Assembly: GCF_014529535.1 (NCBI RefSeq)
Contig: NW_023503555.1
Coordinates: 7,998,001-8,062,000 of the forward strand
Reading direction: 5' to 3'
Origin: Bradysia coprophila
Lineage: Eukaryota; Arthropoda; Insecta; Diptera; Sciaridae
Length of the DNA stretch: 64,000 nt
The notes beneath the pieces were generated by a model. That model was not told where the DNA came from and ran no database searches. It was given only the letters and a program-made list of their open reading frames with translations. The position numbers were made by a program, and so were the translations under genes. Below are positions 24,433 through 33,312 of the stretch, in pieces; position 1 is the stretch's first letter; each line of letters begins with the position of its first letter.

Positions 24433-24557
24433 GGTCCCATCAACTCAAAATTGCTCGTGTTTTATTGACCTTATTGGCTCTCCCTTGCATCATCACTCCG
24501 ATGACAGTTATCACGTGTTGGGAATTTCATCCGGCCTTTTTGATCGGTATTGTGACC

Positions 24558-24728
24558 CAAGGTTCTGAAAGAACAGATTAAGACAACCACGAAGGCGGGT
24601 GACACCGAAATCGATAACCGCACTCAGTTCAGTGCAGATTGTGTGTGAAATCAACTTGAAGAAAATGTTTTTTAGCAAAATTCGGAATCAACTCAGAGTT
24701 GTCTTAACCTGGTTCTTTCAGAACCTTG
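24558..24728. mobile_element. hAT-type MITE with perfect 8-bp target duplication
   Basis: The left end is CAAGGTTCTGAAAGAACAG, and the right end is the reverse complement CTGGTTCTTTCAGAACCTTG with one inserted base. Inverted similarity continues into TTAAGACAAC. The element is flanked on both sides by TTGTGACC (24,550-24,557 and 24,729-24,736). An 8-bp target duplication is characteristic of the hAT superfamily. The element is 171 bp and non-coding. Partial copies occur near 23,277 and 26,817. Confidence 0.9.
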
Positions 24729-24837
24729 TTGTGACCTATTGAAAATCATCTTGGCAAGTTTATTAACCTGTTACAGACGGCTGTCATCTGTTATCTACAA
24801 CGACAGCAAGAATAAACGACAAGCTCTGACTAATAAG

Positions 24838-25171
24838 CAAGGCTGTATACCCTGCATACTTTGGGGAGGTCACGCAGATGCAGATACGCTGGTTCAACAC
24901 CACGTTTCATACAAAAAATTCATCACGCCATACAAATTCAATTTTGGTGAATTTGTTTGTATGGAAAAGGTGTCTTCCCCAATGAATGTACAAACCAGGT
25001 ATGGTCTGTTCATACAAACCGGAGGACATGGCGATTTCACATGAAATCGGTATGTCCTCCGCTCCATACAAAGTTTGACATTCGACCATACCTTGTGTTG
25101 ACGTTCATTGGTGTTCCAGAGTATCTAAAAAAATGTCGATCTGCGTGACCTCCCCAAAGTATACAGCCTTG
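24838..25171. mobile_element. Middle MITE of the nest
   Basis: The ends are CAAGGCTGTATA...ACTTTGGGGAGGTCACGCAG and the reverse complement CTGCGTGACCTCCCCAAAGT...TATACAGCCTTG. A related copy lies at 26,636-26,795, and a right-end fragment lies near 16,466-16,500. It contains a hairpin of the type CATACAAATTCA...TGAATTTGTTTGTATG and is itself interrupted by the element at 24,997-25,093. Confidence 0.8.
24997..25093. mobile_element. Innermost MITE of the nest
   Basis: The ends are AGGTATGGTC and GACCATACCT, with a central hairpin CGGAGGACAT...ATGTCCTCCG. It is the same family as the MITE at 7,542-7,721. The related copy of the middle element at 26,636-26,795 lacks it, supporting nested insertion. 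Confidence 0.75.
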
Positions 25172-25373
25172 GTCTTATATGTTCAAAACAAATGAAGTAA
25201 AAGATTTCTGAAAATCTTCGATCGAACGAAGTAATAATTTGAATAGTAAAACTGTTAATATGCTTGCCGTCTGTGACAAAACAATGGATAAGACAAAATT
25301 GATGTATTAACCACACGCCTTTAATTCTACTATGTTAAGTTGAATGAAATTTGTGAACTATTCGAAATATATT

Positions 25374-25379
25374 TTTATT
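25374..25379 (-). promoter_or_regulatory. Candidate polyadenylation signal of the cysteine-rich peptide gene
   Basis: AATAAA on the minus strand, about 150 nt after the stop codon at 25,528. Confidence 0.4.
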
Positions 25380-25527
25380 TGTCTAATAAAACTTAACAAA
25401 ACGATTAATTTACTAGTATCAGCAGCACGCTCTTCTCATAGTGTTCAAGCAAGGAAGCCAATCTGAAATAATTTTTCAAAGTTTAAAGCTAGCCAGATTT
25501 GATACTTGAAAATGTCAGGCAACAGTA

Positions 25528-25867
25528 TTAAAATAGATTCAGAAACTGCCTTAAGACTTTCGTATAAGTTACCCCTAGAGGTATACTCGAGAAATTACAT
25601 AGTGGCGCCACCATACAATCTCGATCGAGTAAGTCTATGAATTTAAACAAAAAATTAAACTTACTGTTATTGCCGCAACAATAATTGCACATAAATTCAA
25701 CGCATTCAGGATTATTCGTATTTCCTATGAAATATTTCAAATTAATTATGAGAATTTACAGATAATAATTTTGAGTAAAAAAAGTTCTTACTGCAACCGG
25801 CTAATGTTTCAGCAATGAACATCATCACCACAAGAACGAAGAAAATGGTGAAACGAGTCGAAAACAT
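25528..25867 (-). CDS. Small secreted cysteine-rich protein, 80 aa
   Basis: Three exons: 25867-25792, 25724-25665 and 25634-25528, with GTAAG donors, ATAG acceptors and agreeing phases (76+60+107 nt = 80 codons plus stop). None of the three is long enough to stand out alone. The N-terminus is a typical signal peptide (a basic start followed by a hydrophobic run IFFVLVVMMFIAETLAG). The mature part has seven cysteines spaced C-x7-C-x4-C-x2-CC-x9-C-x5-C, then a 22-residue cysteine-free tail. I do not recognise the family. Secreted disulphide-rich peptides of this size include antimicrobial peptides, protease inhibitors and salivary or venom peptides, but nothing here chooses between them. An odd cysteine number suggests dimerisation, a free thiol, or a slightly wrong exon border. 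A minus-strand AATAAA at 25,374-25,379 lies 150 nt downstream. Confidence 0.7.
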
Positions 25868-26221
25868 TTTTTTTCTGATTTGAATATTTATAATGATCTG
25901 TAAGCAAGGCTCAACAGTAAGTGATAGAAGATTTAAACTGAGGGCGAATTACGAAATTCTCAGCTATTTATATTGAAGAATTGCTCGCTTGTTTATATTC
26001 CCAGGGAAGAACTTTTTACTTTTTATTTACGCATCTTGTTATCGCAAAAGGAATACCCGTCGAATAAAGCACTGTTGAATGATAAGACACATAGTTACCA
26101 TACTTTTTTTCAGTATTTTTTTCAGTGAAATGATGACGAATCATCACGCTTTTTGTCATTGAATTGAAAAAATTGAATTGATTTGAGAAAAAAATATTTT
26201 TCCTTGAGTCATAGTATGTTA

Positions 26222-26330
26222 CGTCACTGTTTGTAAATATTTGTTTAGGCAAGTGTGAGGTTTGCGGAACGAGCCGAAGGCGAGTGGAGTAATCACACGT
26301 GCCTGAACAAGCATTTACAAGCAGTGACGT
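26222..26330. mobile_element. Foldback element with GAGCCGAAGGCGAG centre
   Basis: Arms CGTCACTGTTTGTAAAT and ATTTACAAGCAGTGACG flank an inner repeat AAGTGTGA / TCACACGT. The centre reads GAGCCGAAGGCGAG. The same centre occurs at about 32,089 inside arms of different sequence. Confidence 0.7.
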
Positions 26331-26635
26331 TTTACATGTTTGTGATAATGTAAGTGCATTTTCCCTGTCACAAGCAGTGATGTAAAGTGCACTTTACCGC
26401 GCATAAGCATGTAAAGGTTATGCTATGTATTGGCGAGATCACGTGCAAGGTTGTAAAGTTGGTGGAGGTCACGCGGATCAGAAAACGCCGCAAGCTGCCA
26501 AATAAAGTACTAATTTGCAATGAATATAAATCACCCAGGCATGATTTAATTTCCTCCTCGGAGGAAATAACGATTTTAAAAACGGATTCTAACGCACTCA
26601 TTTTCATATTCTTGTGACAAAAAATATTGAGTGAG

Positions 26636-26795
26636 CTGCATACTTTGGGGAGGTCACGCACATGCAGATACGCTTGTTACACACCACGTTTCATACAAAA
26701 AATTCACCACGCCATACAAATTCAAATTTAGTGAATTTGTTTGTATGAAAAAGGTGTGTTCCCGCGTATCTAATAAAATGGCGATCTGCGTGACC
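26636..26795. mobile_element. Copy of the middle MITE family
   Basis: Left end ACTTTGGGGAGGTCACGCA and right end CTGCGTGACCT match the element at 24,838-25,171, with the same central CATACAAATTCA hairpin. The right terminus is truncated. Confidence 0.75.
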
Positions 26796-27715
26796 TATAC
26801 CGCCTATACCTGGCAAGGTTCTAAAAGAACAGGTTTAGACAACCCTGAGTTGATCAGGAAGGCGGTGACACAGAAATTGCGTATACCTGGTATTCATTGC
26901 TAATTTGTATAAAATTGTTTTTACAGTGTTTTATACACTGTCAAGTTTCAGTACCTCATTTAGAGGTACCATTCATGCTTGAAGTGCGTTGGTTTATAAT
27001 AGCGATCTGTGTGACATCCCAAAGTTTACAGCACATTCGTGGTGACACCCGCTTGTCTTCATCCCCAACTGCGTACCAATGGCCAAAGTATATAAACCTC
27101 TGAAGGTAATGTAAATCCACAAAACCACACGGTCATGTTTCGGGTGAATTGGAGCAATGAATGTACAAATCCGGTGTAGCCGATTTATCTTGAACGCCTC
27201 GTTGAACGCACTCTTGGGTAAAATACTATGAAAATGAGAGTTAGGATCCGTTTCTAAAATAGCTGTGTCCTCCGCGGGGACATTAGACCATACCTTAGAA
27301 GTTAAAATTCATTGAATTGGAGTGAAAATTACTGACTTAGCTTCAAGCAACAATTTGATGCCGGCCCCATCGAAAACGTAGGAAATATCAGTCCCAACAC
27401 TACAAGTCGTTCTATACCGTTGCTCTCTTCCTCTCCATCTCTCTCTGCACAGTTGTGTCCCAGTTAGCTTTGGTGGCAGAGAGAGCATTGACTAGACAAA
27501 TGAAGAATAAGACGTCGTTAAATTTTATTTTAACTTAATGAAAATCCCTACACTTCTGACAGCACAGGGTTAAAAATGCGCCCCACCCTCGGTCAGAAAT
27601 ATTTGGCGGAATGACTACTGACACACTGACAATTTTGTCAGTGTGACAAATTCGATGCGTAGTCTTCTACAACAGCCGCTCAGTGTGTTCCGTCTGTGCT
27701 GTCTAGTCGATAACA

Positions 27716-30700
27716 ATGTCCCGAAAAGTATTTCTAGGTCGGACTCGAGCGTTTGGTTCCGATTGTTTGGAGGAAAAGGTAAAATATCGAAGAAATTTCA
27801 TCAATCGAATAATTCTCGTATGGGAACCATATCTGTTAAAGGTAGTACAACAAGAGGTTACAAATCAAGATGACGAAATGTTCATAAATCGAATGACAGG
27901 ATTGAATGCTTTGTGGAATGATCTGCTCGAGCAGAAGAAGTTTAGTTCTACATTAAGGGATCAGCTGCAATGCTCAATAAAAAATCAGTTAATACTTGAG
28001 GCAACTCTAAATGAAAGGGAAGCACAACTTCAGCATGAGGTGAGCTTTCACCGATTTATCGTTATTGCCTCGACACTCTTCAGTCGCATTCTTTATTTTC
28101 CCTAAGTTTGACAAAATATACGCGACATACAAGCCAATGTTTTCGAGAAATGTCGAAATTGGACCGGTTGCAGCAAACAATGCAACGACAATTAGCGGCT
28201 ACCAGCAGGAGCATGCTCGGCAACGACAACGATGTGATGATGAAAAAATTCGAAAAGTTTCGTCGGATGATGAACACCTACACGAACTACCAGAACATAT
28301 AAGAATACCATCTGAACATGTGATACAATTGGAGAGTTCACCACCAAAGGAGCAGGTAATAAAATAGGCCTAGAATTGAGAAGCTCATTCGTCTCGTTCG
28401 ACGAAAGCAGACAATTTTCAATCTTTATCATTCAACCTTCCCGTTTTTCGATCGCGATTAGAGAAAGTAGTTTCCAATATTCCACTTCTACATGTGATCC
28501 CGACGCGGATTTGTATCTGCTGAGCAGTCTCTTTGTGTCGATTCTTTCTCTAATGTTTGCCTCATCAGTCGGTTGATAGATATGCCTTTCAAGCAGTGCC
28601 TTGGATGTTCAATTCTGACATTTTTATTTCACATCGATCTGGTGCATGTTTTCAATTTACGTTTCTCAATTCCAGGATCAATTACTTGGAAAAAGCAGCT
28701 ACACATTTGTCAAAGACGTTCCAGCTGATGTAGATAAACGTAAGTTCCAAAGAATTTTCGTTGTCGTTGCTAAAATGCAGGCCAATAAAATCGATTCTCC
28801 TCCTCAATTTTTTCAAAGAATCCTGTCCCAAGTGTGGAAAACGATACAGTCTGATCAGACATTTTAGGATCCACACTGGTACGTATACGAAGAAGCTCGT
28901 TTCTGTTCGTCCGTGAGAGTGATTCGACAACATCTTTGAATCTGATTTTTGCAGGTGAAAAGCTATTCAAGTGTGCTGATTGTGATGCTGCTTTCAATCA
29001 ACCTTTTACTATGGCCATCCATAGACGGACTCATTCTGGTAAGTGAAAGTTCAACTTCGAAAGAGACTACGAAGAACTAAAATTGTCCAAATGTTGGACT
29101 AGTAACGCTGTGTTTAGACAACCACACGTTTTGGCCAAACATCATACTGGTAAATGAAAACGGAATCATTTTTGTATCTGTTACGCGTATAATGAGTTAT
29201 TAGAAAAAAGTAAGCCAAAACCAATGAAGTACAAGATTTTCCTATTTCAATCTTGTCAGCATAATTACATGAAACGAAGTAAAAGACTCAATTGTGTTTG
29301 GGATCTGTGAAACGTAAGTTTCTATTCCTTTATATAAGTTACGCGGTAGTCTACATCTATGCTGTTACGTACGTGACCGTACTGCGTCTGTAACCATATA
29401 GTGACCTTATTGTCCGCGTAGCCTGAGCTGCATGTAAAACTTTGCGGAAAGTATACATCTTAAAAATTACACAGGGCGTGCCCACGGGGGTGCTGGAATT
29501 TTGGGAACAATGTGCCGTCTCAAAACAACCTCACAAAACCTTCAAATTCTTTGAATTACACAAGTGGGAAGATGTTGGATCATCTGGGGTTGCTGTGTAA
29601 GTATGGGAAGCAACACACTGATGTCATCTCAATAATCCCCAAAGTCCAGAAGATAGCCCAAAGCGAAATGCTTCTTTGCATTCTGGAAGTCGTGAGATGG
29701 TGGATCATGTGGAGTTGTGGAATTATACCAATTAGACCAAAGTCCAGAAAGAACCAAAAAAAAATCTTAGAAATTCTTCAAAATGCAAAAGTTCTAGAAC
29801 TGGGAAGATGGTGGACCATGGCGAATGGCGAACCAATATTCCACATCAATTCCAAAAGCTGGAAAAATTATGAAAATTGTTTTCTTTGTTCAGTTACGTG
29901 GTTACGTGCAAAAATTATACATTCTACGATTTCCGAATCACTCTGAGAGCTCTAGCTCATGAGCCAGTAAACCGATTTTCACGAATTTCTTTCCACTAAA
30001 TGTGAGGTCAATAATCTCAATTCCGGTTCCGCTGTCAACAATTGTTGTTCGTAAATGTATGCGAAAAACCTTGACCAGCCCTCCATACAAAATAGCACTT
30101 CCCGAACCTAGGCGTGTTCAATAATTCATTTGATTGATAAAATATCGATTATTTCCTTAGAATCGATTATCGATATTTTTAGAACGTCAATTCACGCCGT
30201 AAGTATGCCTAAAATTTGAATTTTAAGTGAACGATTCGATGAAAAAGTGAACCGAAAAATACATTTCAACGCTTCCTTGTATGAAAATGACGCTACGTTA
30301 GAAAGACCTCCGCACTTTCCATTTTGAATTTCGACCGCACTTACGGCGTGAATATCAATTGAATGTTTTATCGATAATCGGTAAATGTCGACTGAAAATC
30401 GGTAAATGTCGACTGATAATCGGTAAATGTCGACTGATATTCGGTAAATTTGGACTGATAATTAGATTATTCAGTCGATATTTATCGATTATCGATAAAC
30501 ATTGGATTGATATTCTATCGATTATTCGGAAATTTTATCATCGGTTGATAATATTTTTCAGTGAACATGCCTACCCGAACCTACTCGAGAGGGATTCGTC
30601 GGATTCGTCTGAAACAGAAGACCGAAATCGGACGCATTTTCTATTGGAATTTTTTATATGTGCCCAGTATTCGATGCTAGAAGCCAAAACCACTTTCTCA

Positions 30701-31466
30701 CAAAAATACTGATTTTTGGACTTTTTTTGATCATTTTCAGGTTATTCTTGTTCATTTCCGTACTATTTTTGTAAATTTTGGTCATTTTTGGTGGGGGGTC
30801 AAAAATTCTGAGTGTGATCTCATATGTGAACAGCCCCTTACCAGCCACACAAGCTTCGAAGAATTTTTTCTGTGCCTTAGAATCATAATTCGACGTATTT
30901 CGTCACTCCTACGATCGAAAAGTGATTGCTAAGAAAAGCTGAAATTGTTGTAATGTTTTTGTTTTGTTTTTCGTCTCATTATGATCCTTACGGCACAGAA
31001 AACGTAGTTTGTGACTCGTGACGAAAACAGAATTTTTTCAGGACACGTCTTAAGACTAGTCCGGTAAAATACTATTTTTAAGTGGTTTTGGGTTCTAGTG
31101 TCGAATACTGGGCACACATAAAAATTCCAATAGAAAATGCGTCCGATTTCGATCTTCTGGCCGCTTTTTCTCATTTTTATCTGAGTGCAGAAAATCGAAA
31201 TCATCAAACAAGAATATCTATTCCAGATGAGAGACATCTGCAAGACATCATTTCGGCTGAAGACCACTTTGTCGGAGCATACCCACAGCGGTTTGTTGAT
31301 CGACTTTGCAAAATTCGAAATAGCTAAATCCGAAATTTTGATTGCAGGTCGAAAGCCGTACAAATGCAACGTGTGCAAAGAATCGTTTCGCCAGCGATCC
31401 ACTTTATGGATACATCGCAAAGTCCACTGTAAAGGAGTGGGGGAGCAGGCGGTATCCGATTTGTGA
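27716..31466 (+). CDS. Coiled-coil and C2H2 zinc-finger protein (paralogue 1), about 278 aa
   Basis: Likely exons: 27716-27778, 27842-28039, 28107-28355, 28676-28739, 28819-28878, 28955-29038, 31348-31466. All have GT-AG borders with agreeing phase, giving 278 residues. The N-terminal ~150 residues are helical and Gln/Glu-rich (EQKKFSSTLRDQLQ, TLNEREAQLQ), a probable coiled coil, followed by a linker ending SSPPKEQ. Fingers: CPKCGKRYSLIRHFRIH has only 8 residues between Cys and His where 12 is normal, so it is probably defective. CADCDAAFNQPFTMAIHRRTH and CNVCKESFRQRSTLWIHRKVH have full C-x2-C-x12-H-x3-H spacing. The gene is probably a nuclear DNA-binding protein of unknown target. Exon borders and domain order match the gene at 42,052-43,725. 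Two decayed finger exons lie in the last, transposon-filled 2.3-kb intron. Confidence 0.7.
29080..29160 (+). pseudogene. Decayed zinc-finger exon in the last intron of paralogue 1
   Basis: The frame around 29,086-29,159 reads SKCWTSNAVFRQPHVLAKHHTGK followed by a stop; quoted in part: NAVFRQPHVLAKHHTGK. The pattern F-x5-L-x2-H and the HTGK linker survive, but the first cysteine and normal Cys spacing are lost. No good acceptor precedes it. Confidence 0.5.
30190..30356. mobile_element. Short inverted-repeat element in the paralogue 1 intron
   Basis: Ends TCAATTCACGCCGTAAG and CTTACGGCGTGAATATCAA are inverted. The flanks on both sides carry repeated ATCGATTATCGAT motifs. Confidence 0.6.
30373..30464. 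repeat. About 21-bp tandem repeat
   Basis: Four imperfect copies of a unit of the form ATCGGTAAATGTCGACTGATA lie in tandem in the last intron of zinc-finger paralogue 1. Confidence 0.85.
30625..31155. mobile_element. About 530-bp inverted-repeat element in the paralogue 1 intron
   Basis: The left arm begins GAAATCGGACGCATTTTCTA and continues through GTGCCCAGTATTCGA. The right arm is its reverse complement, ending TAGAAAATGCGTCCGATTTC at 31,150. Arms are about 75-80 bp. A single end of this family is found near 17,630. No coding capacity. Confidence 0.8.
31227..31291 (+). pseudogene. Second decayed zinc-finger exon of paralogue 1
   Basis: A good acceptor (CTATTCCAG) precedes the exon, and a GT donor follows at 31,292. 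One frame reads ICKTSFRLKTTLSEHTHSG, clearly a finger remnant with one Cys and the H-x3-H spacing lost. The splice phase used by the other finger exons would read it in a different frame. Splicing from 29,038 straight to 31,348 keeps the protein open, so this exon is probably skipped. Confidence 0.5.
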
Positions 31467-31538
31467 CTAATTTTTACTTGGAAAAGTTATCTGTATTGCT
31501 GATGGACTACCCTTTTGTATGAATGCAATTACGTTTTG

Positions 31539-31544
31539 AATAAA
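31539..31544 (+). promoter_or_regulatory. Candidate polyadenylation signal of zinc-finger paralogue 1
   Basis: AATAAA 73 nt after the stop at 31,466. Confidence 0.6.
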
Positions 31545-31997
31545 TGTCTCCCATTCGGGATTTTTGACTGTCTACAAAACTTGTTGTAGAATTGCGATCG
31601 ACAAGTTACCGTTTACCGGATCATTATTATCAGCAATTTAAGAACTTAAAAGTCATGATAAGGCTTGACAGCTCGCTCTTACCCGGATTACTTTTTGTTG
31701 AGTGGAAACCATACCTAAAAGATCCAACTTTAGCCAAAGACTTGACCTGACTCCATGCACAAGGAAAAGATTACTGATTTCTGGATGAATGATATTATGG
31801 TATCAAAAGGTAAGCTGAAATTAGCCATTTGATGTGGAAAAAAAATCCTTCTAGGAGGGTAGGTTTATAAGATTTGGATAGTGGGCACTTAATACCGAAA
31901 GCACACGAGCAATTTTGCATTGATGGGATCGACAATTATGCTGCGTTTTCCATTGTTTAGCCTGTGGTGAATATGGAATTACAATGGCAAACGCATC

Positions 31998-32326
31998 AGT
32001 TTTGGCTGTAGTCGTTTGACCAGCTGTGAGAAAAGAGAGCAGTTAATGGACTGAAAGTCTTTTTTAGCGTGTGAGAAGTTTCCAGACAGAGCCGAAGGCG
32101 AGGTGGGGAATCGAATACGCTAAAAAAAGACTTTTAGTCCGTGGTACGAATAGTTTTTTTAATTTTGGACGGATAAAAAGTGTGACGAAGTCGCACTTCT
32201 CGGGTCCTAGGTATGAAAAATCGATTTAAGAATGTCTTGGCCAGAAATATGTCAGTAAGTTTTATGATTCCTTTCATAAACTGCTCACTTTTCTCACAGC
32301 TGGTCAAACGACTACAACCAAAACTA
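31998..32326. mobile_element. Inverted-repeat element with inner GAGCCGAAGGCGAG palindrome
   Basis: The left end is AGTTTTGGCTGTAGTCGTTT, followed by GACCAGCTGTGAGAAAAG. The right end is the reverse complement, ending GACTACAACCAAAACT. Nested inside is a second palindrome, GTCTTTTTTAGCGTGTGAGA...CGCTAAAAAAAGACT, with the same GAGCCGAAGGCGAG centre seen at 26,270. Confidence 0.8.
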
Positions 32327-32816
32327 ATTTTTATTTGAAGCTAACATATTCGTGGTCGTACATTTACAATTTTCAAAAAGGATTCTGATGAAAAAATATC
32401 AACAAAAATGAAATACAGGACATGCATCGACGCCTGTTCCGAACTTGGAGAAATTTTTCCATTATTTCCTCCTAACAAATGAACCACTGCTCCTAGTTTT
32501 AACAGACTGGAGTTGATACACACCCACATGCAAATGTATAGGCTCGGATCGGATTGACTCGTTTCAACTAATCGGATTTCAACCCGAGAACTAAGATTTC
32601 AGATTCGCCTCAAACTTGACCTGATTTTTTGATTTCGGACTCAAACTGAACTTGAACAACCTGAAAGTTTCAGGTTGGATATCAGGACGGGTTCGGGTAA
32701 CCCGAAACTTTTACACCACAAATTTCCCCGAATTTTTCGGAACATTTTCCGAATTAAAGTTCCTAATAATAAGCCCTGGGCTCAGGTCAAACCAATATTC
32801 TGGTTCAGATTCGTCT

Positions 32817-33000
32817 CGCACTGACAAAAAAGTGTTGAAAATCTTACCTACAGCAGGTAACTTTGTCTTCAGGTAGTCTACAATAGCTGCCACAGCTAGA
32901 GTGCCTCATACAAAAAACACAGCTGTGGCAGACAATGTACATTACCTGAGGCAAAGTTACTTACTGCAGGTAAGATTTTCAACACTTTTTTGTCAGTGCG
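32817..33000. mobile_element. 184-bp palindromic MITE
   Basis: Ends CGCACTGACAAAAAAGTGTT and AACACTTTTTTGTCAGTGCG are perfect over 20 bp and continue into AAAATCTTACCT...GCAGGTAA. The inner part includes GCTGCCACAGCTAG / CAGCTGTGGCAG. Confidence 0.9.
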
Positions 33001-33179
33001 AACCAATTCAGGCTGAAGCTCGTTCTAACGTACGCATGCCAATACTGGAGCATTGATTGATATGACTGAATCGATTACTTTTTGACGGTTTTTCCGATTA
33101 TTTTTCGAGTTGTAGAGGAGGTAAAGAGAGAAAAATGAAAATTCAAACTTTTTCGTTGGTTTAAGCAAACAATTTTCGT

Positions 33180-33185
33180 TTTATT
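33180..33185 (-). promoter_or_regulatory. Candidate polyadenylation signal of the 2OG oxygenase gene
   Basis: AATAAA on the minus strand, about 130 nt after the stop codon at 33,313. Confidence 0.45.
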
Positions 33186-33312
33186 ACAACAAAGTTCGAA
33201 TAAAATTGAGATTTTCCACAGAAGAATCTCAGTTGAAACATTTATAAATCATTTATGGTCAGACAATGAAAATCGAAGAAAACATTTAACATGCCAGCAG
33301 TTTCAATCGAAA

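Larger units (their letters stand above)
24764..25280. mobile_element. Outer MITE of a three-level nest
   Basis: The left end TAACCTGTTACAGACGGCTG and right end GCTTGCCGTCTGTGACA form the outer inverted repeat. Another copy of this family spans about 61,787-62,118 and lacks the insertion present here. Its single ends also occur near 46,912. Two further elements are nested inside it (24,838-25,171 and 24,997-25,093). Confidence 0.75.
23021..25527. other. Intergenic MITE mosaic
   Basis: No gene is visible. The interval 23,275-23,345 carries a fragment of the CAAGGTTCTGAAAGAAC element. The AAAACACACGCAAC family occurs at 24,191. Complete elements are listed separately. Confidence 0.6.
25868..27715. 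other. Upstream region and repeat-derived spacer
   Basis: This holds the promoter side of both the cysteine-rich peptide gene and zinc-finger gene 1, which diverge from here. Repeats: a foldback element at 26,222-26,330, a middle-MITE copy at 26,636-26,795 fused to a fragment of the CAAGGTTCT hAT MITE (26,816-26,882). Around 27,090-27,160 there is a segment starting CTGAAGGTAATG whose relative lies near 54,812. No exon is visible. Confidence 0.6.
31470..33312. other. Convergent spacer with several MITEs
   Basis: This lies between the 3' ends of zinc-finger paralogue 1 and the 2OG oxygenase gene. It contains elements at 31,998-32,326 and 32,817-33,000, a copy of the AAAGCACACGAGCAA family at 31,897, and a dispersed repeat ending AATAAGCCCTGG at 32,778. 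A minus-strand AATAAA at 33,180-33,185 could serve the oxygenase gene. I see no gene. Confidence 0.6.
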
